A stretch of DNA of 36,994 nucleotides from Byssochlamys sp. IMV 00236 (taxonomy: Eukaryota > Ascomycota > Eurotiomycetes > Eurotiales > Thermoascaceae): positions 1 through 36,994 of the forward strand of contig MSJH02000647.1 in NCBI GenBank assembly GCA_001931875.2, given 5' to 3'. The translations under genes and the position numbers were made by a program. Shown in pieces: positions 20,264 to 30,277 of the stretch (within the stretch, counting starts at the first letter, position 1; each line of letters begins with the position of its first letter). The notes beneath the pieces are model-generated. The model did not search any database. It saw only the letters and a program-made list of their open reading frames with translations, and was not told the DNA's origin.

Positions 20264-20844
20264 TCGCAAGAGATTACCCGCATGAATACCGTGCTGCTGA
20301 GATCACTGGTATTCATTCCCCGTTCTATTGCATTTTCCTTTTTCGTTTTTTCATCAAAAATATATTTGGGGCATTCTATGTGCTATTTTTGATCGAAGTG
20401 TATTCTCATACCTGTTTGTTTCGTGAATTATGGGTGGGAAGGAAAGGGGGTCAACTTTGGCGTGCCTTGAAGGCGTGGAGTTTCTTTCCTTCTTGCTTTC
20501 TTTTCCCCCCTTCCTATGTTCGGATGAAGTCGTCAATTCGGGCATGAGGCGTATCTACTTCCAGTGAAACCACTCGATTACAGTGACATGCTAATCGAAG
20601 ATATCACATGGCTATCAGAGGAAGGCAGACTCAATATAAAGTGAGATATAATCAAGTTTGCAAGTGCACTATTGTGACATCCGTAGTTGTATCTATGGAA
20701 TAGTTGCTTTTTTCTTTTCCCTTAGTCGCGAATAACCGGCCCATGAACTCCCTGGTTATAGTAAACATGTAACCCCCGCCATACAAGGTATCGTCATTCT
20801 CAAATCAGTTCTGTATCTGAAATCTGGGTAGTCTGGTAGTTTGA
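20264..20844. other. Convergent intergenic region, TAF2 and SmG 3' ends
   Basis: About 580 bases between the TAF2 stop (plus) and the SmG stop (minus). T-rich and CT-rich tracts (20330-20350, 20480-20515, 20708-20722) fit 3' UTR and termination sequence. No gene or repeat is supported. Confidence 0.5.
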
Positions 20845-21361
20845 TCATTTGTCGCTTATCCGTTCGAGCGCCTGTAGTGCAAATGTTAGCGATCAATCTC
20901 TTATCGCTATCCGGTAACAGGGATTACAAACCTCCAACATGACGACCGAGTTACCACGAATGACCTAAACTCATGATCAGTAACAATGAAAGAAAGTGAT
21001 TCCTGGAGTTATTTGTGCTCCTTACCACCATGCCGAGTCTCGCTTTCTCGCCGCCGCTCTTCTCTTCGACGGCCTCGTCAAGGACAATGTTCATGAAGAC
21101 CTACGCAGCACGCAAGTCAGTCGATTATGTCTGAAGTGCAGTCGGATAGCAGTAATCAAGTATGCCTGGGAGATATAAGCGGGGAAATGGGTCGTACATC
21201 GTAGCCACGGAGGATACCGATGACTTTGCGGTTGCCGTTCAGTTGAACGAACAACCGCTTTTCCATGTACTATAGACAACCAACTAGTCAGTTCACAAGC
21301 GCTGGTATTGTATAGTAATTATCTGACGTACCTTCTTGAGTTCAGGCTGAGCTTGAGGCAT
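20845..21361 (-). CDS. SMX2: Sm core protein G (small nuclear ribonucleoprotein G)
   Basis: Five small exons on the minus strand: 21361-21332 (10 codons), 21269-21198 (24), 21100-21026 (25), 20964-20932 (11), 20871-20845 (8 and stop). The product has 78 residues, the usual length for SmG. All introns are phase 0. Sm1 motif: YMEKRLFVQLNGNRKVIGIL then RGYDVFMNIVLDEAVEE. Sm2 motif: LGMVVIRGNSVVMLEALE. Known role: one of seven Sm proteins forming the ring on U1, U2, U4 and U5 snRNAs in the nucleus, needed for pre-mRNA splicing. Every exon except the last is shorter than 80 bases and the last has eight codons, so automated ORF finding misses this gene. It is divergent with the Ntr2-like gene. Confidence 0.95.
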
Positions 21362-21565
21362 CTTGTCAAGCCTGTGATGTTGTGTTCCTCTCCTGATGTC
21401 TCCGCGTTGTGAAGAAGCGGCCGCGACTTGCTTGGCGACCAAATGGGAGAGCTGCGCTGGAGAAACAATGATCCGGCGCAGCTTCAAAAGCGCGGAAGAG
21501 CAACTGTTGCACTGCCTGGATACCGCAACACAGTCTCTGTTCCAGTTGTCTTTAGCCTTACAATA
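21362..21565. promoter_or_regulatory. Compact bidirectional promoter, SmG and Ntr2-like genes
   Basis: Only 204 bases separate the divergent start codons of two splicing genes, so their core promoters must overlap. No canonical TATA box is visible on either side. The stretch includes a GC-rich GCGGCCGCG tract (21417-21425) and a pyrimidine stretch upstream of the plus-strand ATG. Confidence 0.6.
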
Positions 21566-22850
21566 ATGAGTTCTCTGTTCAAGAATCGTAACAAAGCGCG
21601 CAGGGTAGGTCCCGTTGAAGAAGATGAGGAAAACAGCACCGCACAAGGTGAGCTTCTCCGCCACTTAAGATGTCATCATGCTTGGTATGGGTAGGGTCGA
21701 TCTAACGAATTCTCATACAGATGCAGAACCTGTCGTCAAGAGACCGGCCAAATCAAAACAGAAGTCAAAGCTGCGTCTTTCTTTCGGTCCAGGTGAGACA
21801 TCTATGGCCGAAGATGAAGACCAAAGCGAAGTCATAACGCCTAAACGACCCGGACTGGGAAGACGGGCCCTAGAGAAAAGCGCTCTCCAGCGTTCATGGT
21901 CTCCTTCCGGATCGTCGGACCATCTCCCAATTCGAGTCGGGCAAGATCAGGATCGCCCCGTTTACAATCAAGATTATCTCAAGGAATTGCGCGATTCCAC
22001 CCCCTCAACACCAAAACAGCAGAGCTCCGTACAGAGCGACGAGGAGCTAAACCAAGGCGTGGATGTAGCTGCTAAATTTGGAGAGGTTATGGAAATATCT
22101 AGGCCCACTTCTATTCCAAGCGAAGCAGAAATCCGGGAGAAAAAGGCTAGGAGGGCTCGGTTGGCAAGGGAGCAGGATTTCATTTCTCTGGATAAAGGCA
22201 TTGAGGAAGAGGAGGACTATTTGTCTCTGGATCCTAAGAGGGAGAAAGAGGAAACTAGGCTTGTGCGTGACGATGAAGACTTCGCAGAAGGCTTCGACGA
22301 ATACGTTGAGGATGGTAGAATCTCATTGGGAAAGAAGTCTGAACGGGAACAGCAACGAAGGAAACGCGCAGAGATGCGCGACCTCATCGAAGAGGCCGAG
22401 GATACGTCTGATGAGGACGATTCCGATGCTGAGCGCAAGGCCGCTTATGAAGCTGCGCAGAGGCAGGCGGCGATGGGGCACGACCGTGCTGACCATCCTG
22501 AGAGGCCGAAAACGCCTCCTAAGATCACATCACTGCCTCGTCTTTCAGATAGCCTGAGCCGCCTGCGTGCATCATTAGCCGCGATGGAAGTGTCAAAATC
22601 AGAACTAATCAACAGGATGGAGGAGTTACGGAAGGAAAAGGCGGATATAGCCACTCGCGAAGTGGAAATTCAAGCTTTGATCAAAGAAGCAGGGGATAAC
22701 TATGAGAGACTCAGATCGGAGGCAGGTCTCAGTCCCAGTGCTGAAGGGGGTCTACCAGGTGACGATATCCAGAACTACCGCGGCCTCGAGAGTCTCGGGA
22801 CATCGATGGCGACGCCTAATGCAGCTTCCCCAAGTGAGGCATCATCATAA
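21566..22850 (+). CDS. NTR2: Ntr2-like spliceosome-disassembly factor (nineteen-complex-related)
   Basis: Exons 21566-21647 and 21721-22850, giving 403 residues (GTGAGC donor, CATACAG acceptor). The N-terminus MSSLFKNRNKARRVGP, then KRPAKSKQKSKLRLSFGPGE, is characteristic of the fungal nineteen-complex-related protein 2 / GCFC-related family. The middle is charged (YLKELRDSTP, EAEIREKKARRARLAREQDF, an acidic AEDTSDEDDSD tract). A coiled coil runs at about residues 302-367 (LSRLRASLAAMEVSKSELI...). Known of the family: Ntr2 joins Ntr1 to recruit the helicase Prp43 for lariat-intron release. The assignment rests on the N-terminal motif and layout, because the family is poorly conserved. It is divergent with SmG and is followed after 213 bases by the LtrA-like gene on the same strand. 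Confidence 0.82.
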
Positions 22851-23063
22851 TACTGGACGGTCCTCAATCTCTCCGTTGGAAAGGCTATCACTCGGGCTGG
22901 AAATGGCACCTTCCTTCAGATACACATAGTCTTTCATTTGCCTCTTCAATCTCCTGCTCCTATTCTCCATGTATTAAATTCATGTCCTTTACTATTCTCG
23001 TCTTCCTACGATATTATGATACCCAGTTAGAATATATATTACACTACAGATCTTCTCTGCAGC

Positions 23064-25214
23064 ATGGGCCGCCAGCCATTTCTATCGTTCTTTCGGGAAC
23101 CGTTACGTAGGATAGCACAAAAGCCATAGTAAGAACATTTGATCCTCTCTCTATCTTCTCACGTCACGTTCTACCGTTTCTGATGTTGTTTCAGCACGCA
23201 GCGCGATGTCATTCCCTGGTTCGAGAGTCCTATAGACGAAAAAGACGGGAATCCACCTCATCTCTATCGCCATTCAGATGCAACTCCGACAGAGCTCTTT
23301 TATGATTTAGCTTTAGTCGCAAACTTATCAACCTTTACCGCCACGCATGAGATAAACAATGTAGAAGGTATCAATTCTACCTGCTTCCAGGACGCTATTC
23401 GGTCTGACCTTACAAACAGCTCTCTGGGCTTACGTTGGTTTTCTTGGAGTGATATGGTTTACGTGGCTACAAGTGACTCTATTCGACATTCGGTTCGCAC
23501 GCGACTCCGTATTCGAAAGGATATGCAAAGTTGTTCAGCTTGGGACAATGGTCGGCTTTGCCTCTGCCGGATCTCGCTTCACCACAAGGATACGAGACGA
23601 AAATGTCTGGGCATTCAAAGCGCTCACTGTTCTTCTCGCCGTTAGTAGGCTGATGTTGGCAGTTCAGTATTCCATAAATCTGAGGTTCATGCGTAAGAAA
23701 ATGAGGACTGCAGTTAAGGGTATGGTCGTTATAATCGCGGTACTGTTGGTTACAAGCGCCATCTATACTGGGGTGAGTCGAAAGATATATTACCTTATTT
23801 TGCGACAGGCATTTGCTGACTAGTTGAAGCTATACTTTGCTTTCGGCACTCCAAGAAGCACTCGATCATACGTCTGGATCGTATGGTTCGCCTTATTTGC
23901 TGTTGAGATGGTCGTCATCATGGGAATCTCCGGCGAGACACCAGGCATAGGATTTGAGGATACGCATCTCAATGTGAGGATGGGGCTCCTGACATTGATC
24001 ATTATTGGAGAAGGTGTGATCTCCGTCACTAGGATTGTTAACAAGACTGTTGGAGGAGGAGGCTGGACTAAATGGTCATTCGTCCATATCCTCGGTGTGA
24101 CGACCACAGTTGTAAGTCTCTCTCGTCTTCTATATGATTCAGGGAGTCTAATTCTTTCTTCACAGTATCTCGTGTGGCAGTCATATTTTGATTTATCCCC
24201 GCGGATGAAGTATGGGAAGATCCGTCAACAGATATGGACTCAGCTGCATTTCCCTTTTCATATTGTTCTCATTCTCCTCCTCGAAGGGTCTCAAATCCTT
24301 GCTCTGACCTTAGACATCTCACTCAAATTGAGATATCTTGGAGAGACAATTTTGTTCGTGTGCGAGAGGCCTCGTCCTGACCCTGCCCGCGCAGTGAGGC
24401 TTCTGAATAGTACAATTGTGGACATGGAAATCGATTATTCTCGGGGGGCGTTGAAGGAAAAAGAATCAATAGATTCAATCATCAATGCGCTGGTAGACCA
24501 GCCTCTTTGCCCTTCAGGCCACTCTGCTCATTATTCACTAACTCAAGATCGAGCCGAGAATCTAATGAGAAACGTGACTGCGGCCTTGTTTTCGAGTATG
24601 GGAATAGCTCCCTCGAAGGGCGATGACACGAGTCAGCTTGATAAGAACAAGTTCTTAATCATGTATCTTCAGCTTCTCAGTTTTGTCTACGTGTACTTCT
24701 TTGTCGTGGCATCCCTAACCATGGCTTCCTTTTCGATGTTTACCTTTCTCACGCGGCGTCATCATCGCAGGCTGTACAGATATCTAGCTGTCGGAACACG
24801 CATTGTTCTTGCGCTTCTTCTGGCTGGGTTAATCTTATTCGCGCTGGAATTCAAGCTTGCATACCATTTCATGACCAGCCCTATGATACTTTTCACTGTC
24901 ACTCTGGTACTATTCACCGGTTCGTGCGACACTTGTCACTACGCCTCCAGTATACTGACTCTTTAGTTCTCTTACTCGATAGGCTTTTCGATTGGCTTTC
25001 CACCAGGGAGCAGACGCGACCAGGCCATATGGAAGGTAGTGAAAGCGGTTCGAAACCGATGCCATCCAATACAATACCTCTGCGGAATTTGTCATCTCAC
25101 TCATCTCACATGTCTGTCGCTCATGGCCACCTTGTAAATAATCTGTCCGGAGAGCAGCATGTCACGTCGTTCCAATCACCAGATATGGTACCTGGTTCAT
25201 CGCATTCAGTGTGA
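23064..25214 (+). CDS. LtrA-like polytopic membrane protein
   Basis: Exons 23064-23128, 23195-23367, 23420-23772, 23824-24111, 24166-24919, 24967-25214, giving 626 residues. All joins keep frame. Diagnostic of the low-temperature-requirement A family are ELFYDLALVANLSTFTATHE (from residue 55) and later WFTWLQVTLFDIRFARDSVFERI. Many hydrophobic helices follow, with the second set near the C-terminus (LLSFVYVYFFVVASLTMASF onward) and a Ser/His-rich cytosolic tail. A soluble loop lies between (about 24360-24650). Known: LtrA was named in Listeria; the biochemical function is unknown, and fungal homologues are unstudied. The intron at 24112-24165 is 54 bases with no stop, so the unspliced form reads through. 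The last intron (24920-24966) carries the weaker donor GTTCGT. Confidence 0.88.
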
Positions 25215-25713
25215 CTTTAGAGATATTCGCCGTCTTCGCTACTCTGCTTGCGATAGAAGGGAATTAGTTAACTTTCTTTGGAGTTTCTTACTGTACGACA
25301 AGCTGGGCTAGGAGGGTTCGGAATCGGATGGACATTATTACGCTGGAGTAATGAGTTTTGGATTTGGCGTGTACGATACCACATTATACAGGAAAACATA
25401 GGAAACCATCTCCTAATCTGTAGTGTCGACGGCATTAAATATGGCTTGGATGAACATAAATCGGGTTCAGAGGAATTAGAAGTTAGGGACTGTTATGCTT
25501 TCATCGGTAATCGCCATCGTGCTGTTGAGCTGGGATAACCAAAAGACATAACTGTATAGTAACTCAGTGGAGCCGCAATCGGAACTTTTGATTACTGAAC
25601 AGCTTTACTGAGAATTTTGAGATGATTGATATTTATACCACCCAGAGACACATTATTTCAAATATCATCAAAAACTAATTAACAGAAATTCATTTTACTA
25701 CGAAGATCTAAAA
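25215..25713. other. Intergenic after the LtrA-like gene
   Basis: About 500 bases. It must hold the LtrA-like 3' end and, formerly, the promoter of the broken reductase gene. One 86-codon frame (25278-25538) lacks an ATG start and shows no motif. Composition becomes AT-rich from about 25600. Confidence 0.5.
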
Positions 25714-26605
25714 ATGCCATCAAGTCTAATGTTATTACCGGAGCAACTGGCTTTATTGGCAGTGTGACTGCTCGTGAGGCAGTGAAAGCAGGATATCGTC
25801 TCAGGATCAGCGGCCGAAGAGAAAGTCAGATCGAAAAACTGAAGAAGTTCCTGCCCGATTACGTCGACCAGCTATAGTTCGTTTTGATGTCTGACTTCAC
25901 ACACGAATCTTTTCTCTTTCTCGAAAGATCAATGGGGTTCATTATGTCCTCCATATGGCCTCCCCTATTGCAGCGCCAGGTCCGGATGCTACCAGTAAGG
26001 AGACATACTTCAAACCCGCAGCTAATGGCACAATCGCTATATTGAAGGAAGCAGCAAAAGTCCCCAGCATCAATAAAGTCATTGTCACATCTTCGATTCT
26101 TGCTCTGGTTCCTATGTCCGATGTACCGAATGGAGAAATCCTTCAAGGTAAGGGGTTCCTTATTTCTGACGCAGTTAGCTTCCCCCCCCATCACATGTGC
26201 GTTACTTACCAAATGCTTATAGAAAACCACCATTGGGACCTATCGGTCGATATAGCGGCGGATTTCACCGGCTCTGATGATTTCTCAACTGCAATGAACA
26301 TGTATCATGCTTCCAAGATCCTTGCGAACCATGCTTCTTGGGAATTCAAGAAGACAGCCTCTCCACCATTCTTCCTTGTCACTATACATCCATCTTTTGT
26401 TTATGGAGGCACACATCAGAGCCCTCGATGACAAGGTAGCCGATGGCTCGAAACATATTCTCACGGCTGGGAAATACTACATGGAATGATGTCGTAGGCC
26501 TCCTGAAGAAATTATATCCCACTGTCGGGTTCGGCTGTACTGGAGATACACCCGGACATGCTTGGGACGTTGATAGAGAGAGCTCAGAATGAAGTGGAGG
26601 TCCTT
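25714..26605 (+). pseudogene. Broken NAD(P)-dependent reductase gene (extended SDR, dihydroflavonol-reductase/GRE2-like)
   Basis: Clear homology is spread over several frames. After an ATG at 25714, the NAD-binding motif VITGATGFIGSVTAREAVKA lies in a different frame, so a frameshift comes first. The frame then meets TAG at 25875. Homology continues (FVLMSDFTHESF) and shifts again near 25927 to give INGVHYVLHMASPIAAPGPD, KVIVTSSILALVP and the intact catalytic MYHASKILAN (YxxxK). A plausible old intron is retained at 26148-26222. After HPSFVYGG there is another frameshift, an apparent loss of about 35-45 residues, then KHILTAGKYY and a further shift to WNDVVGLLKKLYPTVG. One stop plus at least four frame breaks make it non-functional. 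Known of the family: cytosolic NADPH-dependent carbonyl reductases. Confidence 0.82.
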
Positions 26606-29600
26606 TGAGAAGTAGGCAACTGAGGTCATAGATCAGCAGTTGTCGTTTAGAAAGGCTTCGTAAATGAGATCAGTGCATCTACAGCTGTGGAGACTAGATC
26701 TGTAAATCTGTACAGAGACAAACATATCTGTGTTTCGATACATTTGACTACTTATCTTCGAAGGGACTCCAGAATTTCTTTTATTTAAAACGTTCGTAGT
26801 TATAGTAACGCCCTTCTCTAACGCGGTAATACTTCTATATAGACATGCTAGGAGTAAAGCAAGTTAAAGTTCTATGATAAGTTATAGACCCGGCACAACA
26901 ATGCTACTTCTTAAGCCGAAGGATTTTCTAAACGTAAAGTCACATCTCCGGGCGTTACCAGTAATCTGCAGCGGAACTATGGTTTTCCAAGTATGAGCTG
27001 TGGGATTATCTGCCACAATGAAGGACATAGACATATCTCTCTAGGATCAATGTAACGAAGCTATATGCGCGGCAAGCTAAGCGGGATGAGATATGTTGCT
27101 ACTGCTATATTTGGCATCACATGTACTATCTACGGAACTCAGGTTCCCGCATGAGTTTCTCTAGTTTGATTATAAATCTCTGGTCAGACAGAATTTACGC
27201 CTCGTCAACGCGGAATTTTGAATCCTACTCCCCATTAGCTCAAGGCCTTTCGTATAAACAAGATGCCAATGAACTGCTATATTCGCGGTACGCCTCGTGA
27301 TCCTAGCCCCAGTATCCCGTGCTTTGAATAGTTACACAGTCTCGGATGTTTCTGCAACATTTGCCACGCGGAAAGGGGGCCATAACCATTCTAGAGGCGG
27401 TTATCCCGGTCCTAGAAGGATTTCGGATGGTGGGTCTCTAGGTTTCAACAGCCGATGTCTTTCAGAGTATCATCCCTGACTTGATCCGGCCATTGGTTAG
27501 GGTGTTTTACTTCCTGCATACGCGAAATCCCCGAGTCAAAGACAAGTGGTGGGCATTGTTTTCACGAATGGCCGTGGCGTTCTGCCCGTCGATGGAAGTG
27601 GAAAGGTTGCTGATGATGGCCAGAGACCCTAGAAGGGGCTAAATATCCTCGGCGACGTTGGAGATGTTGAGTCCTTGTAAAATCACGATTGGATGTAGAC
27701 CTAGAAACTGACAGGGACACCATGGCTTGAACGAAGTCCAATGATGGTGTCCATACAGTTATTCCTCTCGACGGTCCTGGCGGTTGTTTGAAGTAGACTA
27801 ATGTCGGTTTCAGCTGCTATGCCCCTGCAGACATGAAAGAAACTCGATAATATCATGTTGCTCCCCTATTCTGCTGATCCCAATATCTCTTGTGGTTTCT
27901 CTTGGGTCACTGCTCCATTGCTAATGCACGAGGGACATCTTTCCGCTGCCCACCATCCTTGCTCAGCCTTACGGAAGCCTTCCCGGTGATATTACTCTCT
28001 TGTAATCCAGTGAGAGCCGTGCACTGTACTGTGGAGTACCATTAGGCAGTCTTCTCCCGTTGTTCCTGTGGGAACCTTGAGAGCGGTATCGGTCAGCAAG
28101 CGGAGAATTTCCGCTGTATGTAAATGATTCCTTACTTGCAGGACCCATTCACTATCATATCCCTATAGTATCCCCTCCAGATCCGGGCTCAGATGGATTC
28201 TGTAGCGCTTGTGGGAACGGTGAGCCAGCACTGCCTCAGGCTACATGGTCCCGACTCTCAGCTCGCCACAAACCTCAGGCAATCAACAGTGACACGGATA
28301 GACAGGCTGCACAGCCGTTTGATAATGGTCACTCCGAAAGTATATGATGAAGTTAGCTTCTACCTGCATATATAACGTTCGCCGCCTTTTGGCCAATGGG
28401 TGTCTCGTATTCAGGGCGATTGGCGGTCACGACGTTCGTGCTCATCCAGGCCGCATCTTAGTGCCATAGGGCTGAGGATCTCCACTGAACTGTTCTCCTC
28501 GTATCAGCAATCAGCATGTCTGAGCCTGAGTCATAAATAAGGTCAATCGACAAAAGAGCGGAAACTGGGTGAAATTAGTCTAGAGGCTCAAATGTATGTA
28601 CAGTACAACAACTATCTGCTCCAGTTTTCACCTCGGAGTATGGGAAAGCCAGCATGATGGGAACGAGGGAGCGGTGACAGAATTCGACACGGATATCTCG
28701 CTAATCATGCAAAATACACACCATGACAATATTTCCAGCATTTAGCTCGTCGCTCTTGATTCTCTTTTTAATTGCTTTCGATGGTTAAATGTAGGAAATA
28801 GCTGCCTACTTCTGCGTTGGTCCGGTTTGGGTTAGCAGCACCAAAGACGAAAGCAAATACCAATCTTTCCACGAATTTGTAGTATCCTTTTTTTCAATTT
28901 TTCTTCGGCTATGATAACTTTCCCCTCTCTCAACTAAGTATGCGCAGCTGCATCCGGTCGCTTCCTTCTCGGGTAACGCCTGGAAGTATACGTCGAGATT
29001 TTGAGATAGGTCCTCAGTCCAGACAATATCATGATGCAATGAGCTAGTGAACTTTGTATATGATATTTCTTTATTGCGAAGTTAAAGAAAGCATGTTTGA
29101 GCCTACTTACATCTTTTTTGCTTCCCCCCCTAGCTCTCATTCTCTCGCCGGCTATACGTTATATATTCTTGCAAGGAATCTCGTATCTCAACCCGTATGA
29201 CTCCGACTACTATGTGCAAACATGCTATCATATCAGGAAACCATAATATAAGAGACAGAATGGAAACCTACTGTTCGTCTCGCATTACTTGTGCCATCCA
29301 TATTCCTTCTTTTGGTCTTCTATCTCTCCGTATCACATCACCAGAGCAGGCCCTGATCTTATTGCCACCTCCATAGTCTAGCCGAAAGTTCCGTTTTGGA
29401 CTATTGAATCGGGAATGGCCCCTCTAGAACCTTTCCTAATATATTAGACACTACATAGTTGGAAGTTGTATTTAAACAAAAGCTTCCTAGCTCCCCTTGT
29501 CTTTCCAAGAATACTCTGTTTAAAGTGCCCTTATGGAAGGTTTCTTGGATTATTTAAGAAGCGCTTTGAATCGGTAGGTTTTCTACATATGGTTATTTGA

Positions 29601-29759
29601 CCCCTATCTATCAGGAATATATCAAGTAATTTTGTAGCTGTCCTTTAGATAAATTGATAAAATATCCCTTACATCTAGGTCTACTTAGTCATCGAATATC
29701 TAATATATATTTGCTTGAAGGAGAAAGCTATTCTGAATAGAAACAATAAAAATAGAAGT
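26606..29759. other. Gene-poor accessory sequence, left part
   Basis: About 3.1 kb with no supportable gene. A stretch at about 27372-27642 (plus) keeps protein-like sequence around one in-frame TAG (for example FQSIIPDLIRPLVRVFYFL and DKWWALFSRMAVAFCPS) and may be a gene relic of unknown family. AT-rich patches occur at 26750-26890 and 29040-29220. No terminal repeats or tandem arrays were seen. Confidence 0.4.
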
Positions 29760-30277
29760 GTTTCCTGTATCTATATTAACAATCTATCGACTGGAATCAT
29801 TTATTCTTAACCTTATAGTCTTCCTTTTCAAGTGGAAAGATATGGGCTGCCTTCTAGATTGTCGATTGATATAGATCGACACGGTAGTTAATAACCCAAA
29901 GATAACAGCCCGTATACTCTTTTCGAATTCTGTCTCGCGGTCCCTGATATATATAAAGGGATATAGCGTCTAAATAGCTAATATTGAGTTCGTTGGAAAC
30001 AAACACCTATTCAGAATAGTCCCGCCCAGCTACTACTAGTAGAGAATTCTTTTGCAGCATGATGTCGATACTTGCCCCTCCGTTTATTGTGACGGATATT
30101 CAAGTAATTTGGCTGGCTACAAGCTATAAACTGTCCTTGAAACTTATCATTTCCCTTTGGGACTTGATCATCGGAGAGCTCCATGGCTTCCTGCATTTTA
30201 TTCCTTGAATTTTGTCACTTTCGTCTCCATTATTGCCGCCTCCTCATCCTTAGATGCATTTTCTGAAGAATCAGACA
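29760..30277 (-). pseudogene. Weak coding relic, possibly of an HNH-endonuclease-like repeated gene
   Basis: From an ATG at 30277, read on the minus strand, a protein-like sequence continues across frame changes and stops: MSDSSENASKDEEAAIMETK, then ELSDDQVPKGNDKFQGQF in another frame, HHAAKEFSTSSS, then SLYIYQGPRDRIRKEYTGCY, and KAAHIFPLEKEDYK at about 29815-29855. The Cys followed by AAHIFP resembles the AHI core of fungal HNH_2-type proteins, which are often multicopy in this group. Downstream sequence (to about 29400) is AT-rich with further fragments. This is a tentative reading by eye; it could instead be another degraded repeat. Confidence 0.25.

Noticed and set aside
25875..25927. GT...AG segment that might be an intron removing the stop in the reductase gene
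   Set aside because: Splicing does not restore the frame, and the segment itself encodes conserved family sequence (FVLMSDFTHESF), so a nonsense mutation plus a frameshift fits better.
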